From Flammulina velutipes (taxonomy: Eukaryota; Basidiomycota; Agaricomycetes; Agaricales; Physalacriaceae), in contig JAALGH010000011.1 of assembly GCA_011800155.1 (NCBI GenBank), forward strand, positions 620,001-684,000: a DNA stretch of 64,000 bases. Direction: 5' to 3'. Shown piece by piece: positions 48,034 through 59,260 of the stretch (its first letter is position 1; the number at the start of each line of letters is the position of its first letter). Made by a program: the position numbers and the translations under genes. A model generated the notes under the pieces. It saw only the letters and a list, made by a program, of their open reading frames with translations, did no database searches and was not told where the DNA came from.

Positions 48034-50791
48034 GGCGGGAGGGGTATTGCGTCAAGGCAAAAGCAATAATTCGGAAACGATACAGCTACTCCGACAAAGA
48101 AAATCGACCGCGTTTCGTGAGTGACGCCAAGTCGTGTGATGCTACAAGTAGAGTACTTAGCCATATTCTAACCGCGAACGTGAGCCATGTCGGCAACGCC
48201 GACAAGCCAGCCACAGGCTGGTGTTGGCCACGGCTCGCGCTAGAGTTACTTCATCAATGAACAAGTACACCTGATCTCGAATAGGACTTACTAGAGCGAG
48301 AACTTGCACCGTAGACGCACGGAACGTTCCTGCGAGAGAGTCAAAAGTTAAGATAAGCGAAACGAAACGAATGGTCGACAGTGCACTCTCTGGCAAAGGC
48401 AGCAATCTTGCCCTAGATGCCAGATAGTGTGCGTCGCAACCCAGACACCCGCAGCAATCTTGCAAAGCACCTGGGGTAGGAAGGGATATGAAGATATGGA
48501 GGGGCATGCATACCTTCGAAACTACCTTGAGCTTGTAGCGCGTTAGTCGTAGCGACGGAAAAGCAATCTGAATTAGACTTTGAATTAGTAAACCTCGCAC
48601 GAACAAAAAAAGACCGTACTTACCGAGAATTGCATGAGCGACTCGGAGCTGCATAACATGGCCCAATGCCAAGTTACACATTGAAGCCTAAAGTTCGAAA
48701 TCGTTAGCGGCAGTTGCATGTCAAATGTCAGTCAGACAGAGCCTTACTACATGATCTACACTACGATTACCAAACCGCTACGGTATCGTCTGCATCCGAT
48801 TTCCTGTGGACATGAAAAATCAGGATGAGCCGTGTCCAAGGGTAAACACGAGGAAATCTACCTCTATACATCCATGGACACGTCAAAACATCTCATGGTA
48901 TGTACGAGACACTTTCCTGACACTCGGACGAGCATTCCCAATGGGTTTGAATTTCGGTCAAAATGGCTCGATGTGTGGCGCACGGGTAAGTCGGGCCCAA
49001 GTCATGTTGCGGTTTGATGACGGGTACGGGCATGATACTTGAGGGCTATTGGTTCGTTAAATAAATCTCCTGGAGCGCTAGGATGGGAATGTAAGAAAGT
49101 TATTTAGACGCCGTGCGGTGTGACTCACTGGTCAAACGTTCCCCGTAATTAGGGGGGATCAGCGTCGTCGGCGCTTCCTTGCTATTACATTGGCGGTATG
49201 ATGGTCCCATAACCATCCCATCGGTGTAATAGCATCGCCTGCCTGCCCCCATATGTCAGTATCCGCGGGGCTGGGAAAAGGGTAGGACATACCACAGACG
49301 TTTCCGAGAGGTGTTTCGAATGCGATAGCGTAGAGACGTGGCTGTATGTTGCATTAGCAACGGCGAAGGGAAACAAAGACTCAAGCGTACCGGACGGGGA
49401 TCATTGGTGAGTTCACACTACATCATTCCTCTGGCTAGCGATGGGTGATGTGGCAGGTCGTACGCTTCGATGGAGGGTAGTCTTGCAGCCGCGATGGGCG
49501 AAATGGGATGGAACAAATGTTTCTGGGATGATGGTAGTAAGCAGGAGAGGGATTTAAGCGCCGTGGACTGACTCACTCAGTATGCCGAGCGCTCCATTGG
49601 AAACCCTTCTTTCTTGTTCAATAAGACCGCAGTATGAGCGGTTTGAACGTTTCCGTTAGTTTGAAGGCTGCCTTCGTCAACGTCAGCGACGAATACAATA
49701 TTGAAGGCACAACGTCAACGTACCACCAGGCGCCAGTAAGGAACATTATGACAAGCGCTACTGCTCCTTTCCAAAGGAGCGTCGCAGCGTCGTCTCGTCA
49801 GTCTGCGTTTCGCGAGGTGGGGTTCTAACCAGATAGTCAGAAAGAACACTCAAGCTGATGAAGTGTTACACACCGAAGCGCCCGTCCAACATTCAAGCCC
49901 CGTATCCACGTACTTAAAGTGTTTCCGACACCTCCAGATTGTGTCCTCATCGCCAGCGGACTTGCTTATGGTCGATATTCCATTCCCATGGTCCGGCCCC
50001 GAATCTCTAATGGACGGTAAGGACACAATGAATAAGGAAATGAAAGGGTAGACGTACCAAGTCAAAGCCATACGAATAAGAGCGGTATCAACGACTTGGT
50101 AACGAGGAAGGTTAGCCAGCGCCTAAGCGAACGTTGACGAAAACGCACCCTGGCGCTTTCTCGTACATCTGGGTATCATTTCCGTCAACATCCCCTAGCG
50201 GCAAGGAAGCGTGTCCGAACTTGGATGGAGGGCAGTCGCAGGTCAGCTTTTGGCGCGTCGATGAGCAGCTTTCGCACGTCCGTTGAAGGTGTTCGAAGGA
50301 ATCTAAGCAAAAGGTAAGTGCCCGGCAAAACGATAGTAGTAGTGTTGGCGCTCACCAGCGGTCAGTTCAAATCGTCGTATCTTCCTATTGGTGTTGCGTC
50401 GCGTCCAGAGTCGAATCTGTAGAGTATCAAGGACGCGGTAATGAGAGTGAATCAAATGTACTGACCTCCAAGGATCCTCAGCCCACTGATCTCGATGAGA
50501 AACTCATTGTGTTTGTGTTTGCGTGTGCGGCTCCCCGTTGTAGGTCCAACAGTAGTATCAGATAGGTTGGAACGTCCTCTGCGCATACCACCCGGAACGT
50601 CTTGAGATCGCGTCGACCTATGAAAGTAAGCAATGCAGACTTATGGAAACTATTAGAGCGTACCATTGAGCCCAAACCAGTCGTTGAGCGTGCGTTGAAG
50701 TCGCTGGGACGAGTTGGCGACATAGGTGGTGATGGTGGGAAGGCAAGAGCATGTCACGACATATCGTGACAAAGGTTGACGCTCATCGCGG
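48034..50791. other. Gene-poor region with weak signs of spliced genes on the minus strand
   Basis: Minus-strand pieces at about 48690-48290 could splice to a short product (MCNLALGHVMQLRVAHAIL, then DCFSVATTNALQAQGSFE, then GTFRASTVQVLAL). Another series from about 50750 to 49850 gives exon-like pieces (QRLQRTLNDWFGLNG, KHKHNEFLIEISGLRILG, IRLWTRRNTNRKIRRFELTA, HLQRTCESCSSTRQKLTC). They do not share one clean frame and I recognise no family. They may be decayed genes. A perfect 18-bp palindrome (GTCACGA-CATA-TCGTGAC) at 50753-50770 lies just outside the inverted repeat. Confidence 0.3.
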
Positions 50792-52484
50792 TGATACGCC
50801 TTGTAATATTTGGATGGGCAAAGACCCCATATTTTGCGATTTGGTACAAGGCAAACCAGGCAGAATGGACATAGGAAGAAGGCATTATGGACGGAATATA
50901 CCACTCCACACCAGGCTAGCAGTACGGAGAAGGTCCTTGTTACTGGGACTCATCCTTGGAACCTTGAAGTCATGCACTGGTTCAGCCAGGCAATCGACCC
51001 CGCTCTCGAAGCGGGAGGAACCTAAAACTACAATACAAGTAACTCGACTCAGGTCGATCAATAAAACCAGTACTCAGTCTTGCACCCGCCATCGTGTCGG
51101 GTACTTAGAAATAAGGATCCCACTCTTCCAAGGACAGTTCACGAACCACCCGCCACACTTGGACGGACTTAGCTACCAAAACGCAGAGGACGGAGATCGA
51201 CCATCGAATCCATCAAAGGCATGTTGCGTCATGAGTCATGATCTCAGGGGAAGTAAACCTTATTCCTGAATCACGCTCTGACTCCCTGGATCTCATCAAT
51301 ATAATCCAGATCGGGCAGATCTCCCAGATCGAGCACAGAAACCCAAGTCCCTCTGTTGGATAGCATTCGGGCTCTGGATATGAAGCGCCAGAGGCACTGT
51401 AGGACCCACCTAGAAGTTGAGCCGCCAACATGACGGGCCCGATTCCTGGGCGGGGCATTATTGGAAATAAGGTCTCTCTATCGAGAGAGGAAAAACACAA
51501 GGCAACAGGGACCATGCGGGTGCTAATTAAAGGCCCGCGCGGATCGCCTAAGAATGGAGAGATACACATGGAACAAGCATGCCAGCTGACCTTGGATCAC
51601 TCAGGAGCTGTGTACCCGCGCGGTACGCCACTCCTCATTGGGTGCATCCAGGACAAATACCTGGCTAAGAATGATGAAGGCCATATGGCCCAGGGCACAA
51701 CAAGGTTCACGGGGCCCGCCAACGTGGCGGCCGCTCCTGTGGCGGGTAAAATACAGTAAACCAGCTTTAGTCACGCTCTTTAGAAATACCTATATAATAC
51801 GCTCGTTAGCATACTGTAAACTAGCTTAGACCCCCAGTAGACGCAGCCCACAAAGCAGTATTTACCGTCGGTTAGCTCGATAGGATTGAATAGAAGTTCT
51901 GTCACATAGGTGACTTTGAATCTGAAAGCAAAAGGAACTTAGAGCCATTGGAGCTACTTTGAGTAATTGAAGTTTAGCCATTGCCTGTGCCATCGACGTT
52001 CCCGGCGCTGTCTCAGAACAGTCATCTAACCACTTGAAAGAATCTGATTGGAAAACCCAGTCCCCGTTGAGTGTGGTTTAGACTGCAGCTAAGCTATCGT
52101 TTTAAGCCGCGGACAGAGTCCGTTGAGTCTTAGGGCATTAGATAGATACCAGGGTATCTGGACGCAGACCTCTTAGCGTGGTTGAAGATTGACGGACCGG
52201 TTGGAGCTTTATTAAGTCTGCCTCACGCATCCCAATCGGCCTGTGACTCTTGTTGGCCTCTAGTTTTCAACTAAAGATCAGATCCCTGTTACCCCTCGAA
52301 CTTGTTATACATTTTGAACCGTTGCAATCGAACCCCCATACCTTCCCGAAACCCCAAAGACCAGTTCATCGAACTCTAAACAATCAAAAGCAGACCCGCT
52401 ATCGAAGCGGACTTGCATTTCCACGCCTACTTGTTAGTGTGTGTGTGTGTGTGATTTGGTGGTGTTCTTTTGCACTGCTCATCA
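50792..52484 (+). repeat. Large inverted repeat, left arm
   Basis: About 1.69 kb that returns in reverse complement at 53362-55056. Every open frame in one arm is found with an identical translation in the other. The only length difference I see is in the GT microsatellite (52437-52453), which is 2 bp shorter than its partner. The arm contains the CCCGCT-n-AGCGGG hairpins found throughout the retroelement to the right. No coding function recognised. Confidence 0.9.
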
Positions 52485-53361
52485 ACGCGTCGCATGACGC
52501 ATCTGTCTCTCGCGCTCATGGGCTTTGCAACTTTCGTCGACATTTCGCTCTGGGATTGACTGGACCCTTCAGGGAACTAGTTACTTGGCTACTCTTACTA
52601 TCTGTGGATCTCTCTGGCTCTGTAAGTGCGGGCGAATAAGAAACGGCTTTGGGGTACCTTTGCGCCACTATCCAAGTCCTCCGTCTATCATGCGGCGCTG
52701 ACTAATCTCTCGATTGATATTGGTATCGTACGACGTATCCAAGTTGGAATTCTGGAATGGGCAGGTGCGTCCGAGTCATTTGGCTGAATATTGCATTTGC
52801 AGGCTGATACCGTCTTCCGTCGTTCAAGTGGTCGCTAGCTGGCTGAACCCTGACAGGGTCCATTGGGGTCATTAGCGGAGATTACGTCTAGAGCGCACTG
52901 GGCGCGCTTGGACGCAGGAATATGAACGAAAGGATGAGGAGGAGAGGTTCTGGGAATCACGGAATTGGGTGCAAAGACTCGTATGAACACCTTTGCTTAC
53001 TCAGTAGTATGTTATTCCTCATCTCGAAATGTCACCCAGCTAACCACATTTGCAGGTACGTAGCGGAAATTCGAATACGAGTTCATTTGGATCTGGCCGA
53101 ACATCCAGATCTCCGCGTCTTGGTATTGTTCTGGCCAGTCGATCACTCTTTCGGAAGACTCCTTGAAACGTTTGATGAGCGACGGAGAAGGCATTCGGAC
53201 GCCGTTATTCTGGTATAAAAGCGAGTGGGATTTCGAGGAGGAGGTCATCAGCTCATTTGGGCTTCATTCCTCTCTTACCTTTCTACCTCTCCTTTCAACA
53301 CTCTCCATTTCCTTTCATACTCTTCTTGTTACTTCTCTTACTCCCTCGACTACCATCCCGC
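52485..53361. other. Spacer of the inverted repeat, ending in a TATA-box promoter
   Basis: 877 bp of unique sequence. At its right end is TATAAAA (53214-53220), then a long C/T-rich leader and the start of ATG AGC AGT GCA at 53364, two bases inside the right arm. The frame from that ATG reads MSSAKEHHQ, enters the CA repeat and stops. This looks like the promoter and first codons of a host gene cut off by the repeat. Earlier in the spacer (52900-53220) there are exon-like pieces of no known family. Confidence 0.5.
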
Positions 53362-55056
53362 TGATGAGCAGTGCAAAAGAACACCACCAAATCACACACA
53401 CACACACACACTAACAAGTAGGCGTGGAAATGCAAGTCCGCTTCGATAGCGGGTCTGCTTTTGATTGTTTAGAGTTCGATGAACTGGTCTTTGGGGTTTC
53501 GGGAAGGTATGGGGGTTCGATTGCAACGGTTCAAAATGTATAACAAGTTCGAGGGGTAACAGGGATCTGATCTTTAGTTGAAAACTAGAGGCCAACAAGA
53601 GTCACAGGCCGATTGGGATGCGTGAGGCAGACTTAATAAAGCTCCAACCGGTCCGTCAATCTTCAACCACGCTAAGAGGTCTGCGTCCAGATACCCTGGT
53701 ATCTATCTAATGCCCTAAGACTCAACGGACTCTGTCCGCGGCTTAAAACGATAGCTTAGCTGCAGTCTAAACCACACTCAACGGGGACTGGGTTTTCCAA
53801 TCAGATTCTTTCAAGTGGTTAGATGACTGTTCTGAGACAGCGCCGGGAACGTCGATGGCACAGGCAATGGCTAAACTTCAATTACTCAAAGTAGCTCCAA
53901 TGGCTCTAAGTTCCTTTTGCTTTCAGATTCAAAGTCACCTATGTGACAGAACTTCTATTCAATCCTATCGAGCTAACCGACGGTAAATACTGCTTTGTGG
54001 GCTGCGTCTACTGGGGGTCTAAGCTAGTTTACAGTATGCTAACGAGCGTATTATATAGGTATTTCTAAAGAGCGTGACTAAAGCTGGTTTACTGTATTTT
54101 ACCCGCCACAGGAGCGGCCGCCACGTTGGCGGGCCCCGTGAACCTTGTTGTGCCCTGGGCCATATGGCCTTCATCATTCTTAGCCAGGTATTTGTCCTGG
54201 ATGCACCCAATGAGGAGTGGCGTACCGCGCGGGTACACAGCTCCTGAGTGATCCAAGGTCAGCTGGCATGCTTGTTCCATGTGTATCTCTCCATTCTTAG
54301 GCGATCCGCGCGGGCCTTTAATTAGCACCCGCATGGTCCCTGTTGCCTTGTGTTTTTCCTCTCTCGATAGAGAGACCTTATTTCCAATAATGCCCCGCCC
54401 AGGAATCGGGCCCGTCATGTTGGCGGCTCAACTTCTAGGTGGGTCCTACAGTGCCTCTGGCGCTTCATATCCAGAGCCCGAATGCTATCCAACAGAGGGA
54501 CTTGGGTTTCTGTGCTCGATCTGGGAGATCTGCCCGATCTGGATTATATTGATGAGATCCAGGGAGTCAGAGCGTGATTCAGGAATAAGGTTTACTTCCC
54601 CTGAGATCATGACTCATGACGCAACATGCCTTTGATGGATTCGATGGTCGATCTCCGTCCTCTGCGTTTTGGTAGCTAAGTCCGTCCAAGTGTGGCGGGT
54701 GGTTCGTGAACTGTCCTTGGAAGAGTGGGATCCTTATTTCTAAGTACCCGACACGATGGCGGGTGCAAGACTGAGTACTGGTTTTATTGATCGACCTGAG
54801 TCGAGTTACTTGTATTGTAGTTTTAGGTTCCTCCCGCTTCGAGAGCGGGGTCGATTGCCTGGCTGAACCAGTGCATGACTTCAAGGTTCCAAGGATGAGT
54901 CCCAGTAACAAGGACCTTCTCCGTACTGCTAGCCTGGTGTGGAGTGGTATATTCCGTCCATAATGCCTTCTTCCTATGTCCATTCTGCCTGGTTTGCCTT
55001 GTACCAAATCGCAAAATATGGGGTCTTTGCCCATCCAAATATTACAAGGCGTATCA
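53362..55056 (-). repeat. Large inverted repeat, right arm
   Basis: Reverse complement of 50792-52484, with a CA tract 2 bp longer (from about 53393). Beyond 55056 the sequence continues into the retroelement, while the matching left edge at 50791 enters unrelated sequence. The right arm therefore seems to be the original and the left arm the inverted copy. Confidence 0.9.
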
Positions 55057-55221
55057 TCTCCCCTTGACTTATTTGATGTCGTCCCCGACATCCTCTGCCT
55101 TCTACCTTTGGTAGAATACAGGGTCATCGTATAACTCCAGATTTGGATTCTACTTAGATCGACCCGATTCTGAAGCGGGCCCGATCTGGTTATTCTAAGT
55201 CCTGGCTTAAAAGCTGTTGTA

Positions 55222-55246
55222 GGCGCGCCGCTTCGTTGGCGCGTCC
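55222..55246. repeat. GC-rich palindrome upstream of the first + gene
   Basis: GGCGCGCC and GGCGCGTCC flank a CGTT-containing loop. It lies about 40 bp before ATG 55284. Confidence 0.6.
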
Positions 55247-55283
55247 ACTACAACTCTTATCCAACTTCTGTCTTTTCTGCATA

Positions 55284-56903
55284 ATGGCTCCTCCTAAAAC
55301 CCCGCACTGGACTACTATTCGCCCACTGCTAGCAGTCGATCCTGTGACCGTTGCGCCTGAGGTTACGCAGTTTCGTGCGGAGCTGGGACCCGCTATCTCT
55401 GAGTTCATCATGAACTACGCGGTCCCCACTCATGTCGAGGGTGTCATCAAGGACGCGATCGAACAACTTTCTGGACCGATTATGGCCATCGTTCGTTCGT
55501 CTAACACACCGGGTATCGCTCTGGAAGCCCGCGTGGACTCTCTCGATCGCTTCTTTCCCAAGTTATTGGTGAGTGCCTTTATTCTTTTATGTTCGTGCGT
55601 GTCTAACCCAAGTTAGGTTGTTAACCTATCTTTGGCTAATCGCACGACCGCTACCGCGACGGCCGAAATCCATTCATTCTTTCATAACGTTCGCAACTGG
55701 CTAGCTTGCTACCTGCTGGAGTTGGGGGTTAATCCTCAACTCCCGCGGATTAATCTTGCTGGCGTGTTCACGCCTCTTACGGCTGTCACTAGTCGACACA
55801 CCGACTTCATAGCGCCTAAGTTGCCCGACTTTCACCCTTTGCACTTCAACCAGCGGTCCTTTAACTCGAAAGGAAAAGGACCCGCTAAGGAGGCGGCTCC
55901 AAAAGTCGATATCCCTAAGGATCCTCCTAAGGGCAAGCCCGCTGCTAAGAAGGTACGCTATTGTTTTTCCTTACTGTGTTTCTGGTTTCTAAGTCATTTC
56001 CCAGGGTGGAAAGACGGTTAAGTCGCCAGCGGTGATCGATGAGAAGTTGGAGGCCGTTGGGGAAGCGGCTATGCCTCCTCCTGAGGACTGTGGTAAGTTC
56101 CCCTTCTCCAACTTTCACAATCTGTGTTTTAACCCCGACGCCTTCTCTTTCGCTAAGATATGGACGACGGTCTGTCTGAATCCGATCTTGCTTCGGACGA
56201 CGTGAGCTTATTTCACGATTTTTCTAGACTTGGACTCGTTGACAGTCCCCTTGCAGGATTTGTCCATTATCGACGGCAACGGTGTTACTGGTACCGACTT
56301 GGTTCCTCTCGAGGTAATGTCTTCGGGCTGATTTTCTACTTTGGGTGCTGACTTGTTCATAGTCGCCTCCCTCGGACTCGAAGCGCACGGTATTTTACCT
56401 TCCCTACGCGTTCGTCCCAGGTATGCTGACTTCTTCCCGGGAATACCAGAAGGCCTTAGACATTCTGGGTTCTTCCGTGAACTTCGTCGAACCTGCTCCC
56501 GCTGCTCATAAGCGCAAGGCTACTGCCGAGAACTCTAGCCGTCCCCGGAAGAGTCCTAAGCCTTCGTCGTTTCATATCGACCAAGCTTTCCTGGACCAGC
56601 TTGCTGGAGGTAAGCCTGTTTGTCTTAGTTTCGATGTACACCCGCTAACTTGGCGGGTCCGCTTTGTTAGCGGGTCCTATTATTCAGAGCTACGCCTCGT
56701 CGGTCGTCCGCGTGCTCAAGCAGGTTAATCGCCTCGCCGAGCTCGACGAGTTTCCTCGTGAGGCTAGCGCTTCACTTCTGTCGACGGAGCAGTCCTACCA
56801 CTTGGACTTGGTTCAGATCTTGAACCATGTCCATGGCGAGATCCAGGCGTTCAACCGTACTAAGGATCTGTATGTAGGCACGGTGAAGTCCTTGCTAGAC
56901 TAG
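55284..56903 (+). CDS. Unrecognised spliced gene inside the retroelement region, gene 1
   Basis: Probable exons run from ATG 55284 through 55569, then about 55618-55951, 56008-56090, 56159-56201 and onward to TAG 56901-56903. Pieces include MAPPKTPHWTTIRPLL, the basic-Pro segment KGKGPAKEAAPKVDIPKDPP, the acidic SESDLASDD, KRTVFYLPYAFVPGMLTSSR, a nuclear-localisation-like HKRKATAENSSRPRKSPKP and a helical C-terminus (RLAELDEFPREA, NRTKDLYVGTVKSLLD). The intron ending at about 56670 carries two of the GC-rich palindromes, and its acceptor AG appears to lie inside the second (CCGCTTTGTTAG/CGGG). No known domain recognised. It could be a Gag-like or captured protein. It runs opposite to the integrase. 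Confidence 0.5.
56641..56674. repeat. Pair of GC-rich palindromes inside an intron
   Basis: CCCGCTAACTTGGCGGG at 56641-56657 and CCGCTTTGTTAGCGGG at 56659-56674, back to back. Confidence 0.75.
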
Positions 56904-57348
56904 TCTCCACTTTGATTTGGACATTCCGCTGTAGATCCCTCAATACTCTTTCCGTGATCTGTAGTTCGTTGGGCACGTCCCTGTTGCAGCTAGTTACTGT
57001 ATTCCCTCTTTAGTTCATCATTCGCCTCGTAACTAGACTCTAATTTGCAATATGTTTTGCCTCATGTCTCGCTATGCCTCCAACTGAATCTACACAATAG
57101 AGTTCCTGTCCGCCATGTTAGCGGGGCCTAATTTTCGTCCTTGACCCGTTTTGATAGCGGGTGGTCAAGTCCCTGCGCATATCCTGGTGGAAGGTCACTT
57201 GGTGGTGTCCATCCGCACCCTCTAGGTCGTCGTATTGGCAATACTACTCAGCGTAGCCGTGTGGTAAGGCCTTGCCTCATTGCATTCGATGGCCGTTGCG
57301 GATCCGTTTGTTATTGTGGGGCCCGATAGTATAGCGGGCGCGCACCTT
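56904..57348. other. Spacer between the two + genes, rich in palindromes
   Basis: 445 bp with no gene. It holds CCGCCATGTTAGCGG near 57110, ACCCGTTTTGATAGCGGGT at 57144-57162 and GCCCGATAGTATAGCGGGC at 57321-57339. The last lies ten bases before the TATA box of the next gene. Confidence 0.6.
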
Positions 57349-57354
57349 TATAAA
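57349..57354 (+). promoter_or_regulatory. TATA box of gene 2 in the retroelement region
   Basis: TATAAA 32 bp before ATG 57386, directly downstream of a palindrome. Both + genes share CTTATCCAAC in their leaders (about 55253 and 57375). Confidence 0.5.
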
Positions 57355-57385
57355 CTCGCAGCGTCCTCTCGAATCCTTATCCAAC

Positions 57386-58635
57386 ATGGAGCAGAATCTT
57401 GCGTTAATCCCTCCCTGGACCAACTTCAAGCTTGCTTTCCTCCCAGGCCTTTCTGACCGCTTTTCCCGTCAAGCCGTCGGTTTCTTAGAGGCTGAAGCGG
57501 GTCTAGCTGTGGCCTTGTCGATGTACCGTGCTACGTTTAGCTTTCCTATCGTAGCCACGCCTTTCGACGTCTTGGATCTTTCTTCCTTTCATACTTCCCC
57601 GACTGAGGACTTGTCCTTGGGTGTGAGCGAAATGCTCGACGCACCCACTTTGCGCTTCATGATTCAATGTTTGGTGAGTTTCGTCATTCTGTCCCCTGTT
57701 TTCCTAGTCCTGACTTAGATATAGATTCGCTCGATGGCTATCTGGGAGATCGAAGATCCCGACCTCAAGACGGGTCAGGCCTACAACATTGCTTTGTTGT
57801 ATGTCTGCTGCCTTCGTCTTGTTTCTAACTGGTTTGGGATGCGGCGGGGTTCCGTGGTACTCGATGGTCTTCACTTTGAAGACCTCATCCCCGCCCGCTT
57901 CCGTCATCCCGAGCGGTATTTTGCTAAGATGATGGAAGAGGCATTGGGTGACTTCGCCGTACGTTGGTTTCACCCGCTTTCCAGTCGGAGGTCTAATGTA
58001 TCCTTGTCAGACGTCCGTTCTCCTTGGTTTTCACCTTGGGGCTGAGGACTCTTTGGGAGGGATCGTTGCCAACTACGATGTAGTGAACAACCTGCCTCTT
58101 CCTTTGGGTCAATTGTCCCCCGTCGACCAGGCGCTTGTCCTTTGGTGGCCCCGCTTTTTAGCGGTTAATCGATTCCCTCGTTTCTGCGACACTCGTCCTA
58201 TCATGTACGAGCGCGTTATCACAACGGGTCTCGCTGCTCACTTGGACTTCGCTCCCGTGTTAGCTTCGGATCGTGACTTCGACGAAACTACCAATCCCAT
58301 TGCTCCTTCGGCTTCTGTTCCTCCTCCTCACACCGTCGCTTGGATGGGTAATCCAGTCGCTGTGGAGGTGGCCCAGTCTGTCTTGACTGAACCCGCTATG
58401 GTAGCGGCCGCTCCCGTTTCGGGACCCGCTATCGAAGCGGAGAGTCAAGCTCCACCTTCTATGGTCTTTGTTGGTGCCTTTAGCTTTTTCTTGAGCCATC
58501 CTTTGTTTGCTGACGACCTGGTATCGATTGCAGAAACATTTTAACAAGTGTGGCGAGCGTATGTGCTTTTGCGCTCCCCTCGAATATCCTGATGAGTCCT
58601 GTGTCGAGTACTGGGGTGTTCCCGATTTTCTCTAA
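57386..58635 (+). CDS. Unrecognised spliced gene inside the retroelement region, gene 2
   Basis: Exons run from ATG 57386 to 57674, from about 57723 to 57947, from 57985 to about 58461 and a last one ending at TAA 58633-58635. The product starts MEQNLALIPPWTNFKLAFLP and continues through IRSMAIWEIEDPDLKTGQAY, SNWFGMRRGSVVLDGLHFED, LVLWWPRFLAVNRFPRFCD and a Pro/Ala linker. It ends in a Cys-rich tail (KCGERMCFCAP ... ESCVEYWGV). The second intron would be only 37 nt (57948-57984). Three palindromes fall inside the coding sequence at 58392-58440, encoding EPAMVAAAPVSGPAIEAES, so they add amino acids and do not break the frame. No family recognised. Confidence 0.5.
58392..58440. repeat. Three GC-rich palindromes inside a coding exon
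   Basis: CCCGCTATGGTAGCGG at 58392, CCCGTTTCGGG at 58413 and CCCGCTATCGAAGCGG at 58425. The last matches the copy in the inverted-repeat arm at 52395-52410 base for base. Confidence 0.75.
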
Positions 58636-59260
58636 CTTCTTTCGTGACTTGTTCGTTTCTTATTTCTAATGCCCTAGTCATAGCGGCGCTTTTGAATAGC
58701 TATTCTTGTCCTCCTATATTTCTCTAAGTCCAATTTTCCACTTAGATCCTATTTACTTCTTCTTTTGCGGGCGTCTCCCCTTGACTTATATGGTTTGACG
58801 TTCCGCCTATCTCTTATAGTTTTACTAGTTCACTTCAATGCATTTGTTGAATGAACCACTTAGAGTTCGAAGACCCGACCCGCTATCGGGTCGGGTGCCA
58901 ATTCCTTGTGTGGCGCAGCCTGCTTTCTTGCCTTTCTCATACTTTCTTGGATACCCGACGACTTAGCGGTGATTCACCCTCTTAGTCTTGTTTTATCCAA
59001 AATATACAAGCCCTTTTATTTATATATTCTAGCTTTTTCTATATAAATATTTGCCCGAAGGCCCGATGAGAGAAGTCGACGCTGGCGCCCAACGAAAAAT
59101 ACAGTACGTGCTGCAGTCCATACTCTGCCGTACTAAGTCCCAATGTAAGTAAAACGTCCAGTAGTTGCGTTGTTTTAGAGTCCTATGGCACTTGGGCCTG
59201 CCCAAGTTCCTACGTCTCCTTCCCTTTGCCTTTGCCTTCCCCCTTCTTGTTCTTAGGGGA
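58636..59260. other. Convergent spacer with a 24-bp perfect palindrome
   Basis: No gene. At 58873-58896 two ten-base arms (ACCCGACCCG and its complement) flank CTAT. The sequence near 58785 (CTCCCCTTGACTTAT) also occurs next to the right arm at 55057. Confidence 0.6.

Noticed and set aside
48061..48164. Possible upstream exon for the OYE fragment
   Set aside because: Reads as Arg runs and Pro-rich sequence unrelated to any OYE block, so the fragment is treated as truncated.
51430..51759. 109-codon open frame in each arm of the inverted repeat (also 54089-54418)
   Set aside because: Identical because the arms are identical, so identity is no evidence of selection; composition is low-complexity and no family is seen.
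52437..52453. GT/CA tract as a telomere or regulatory repeat
   Set aside because: A plain dinucleotide microsatellite; only its 2-bp length difference between arms is informative.
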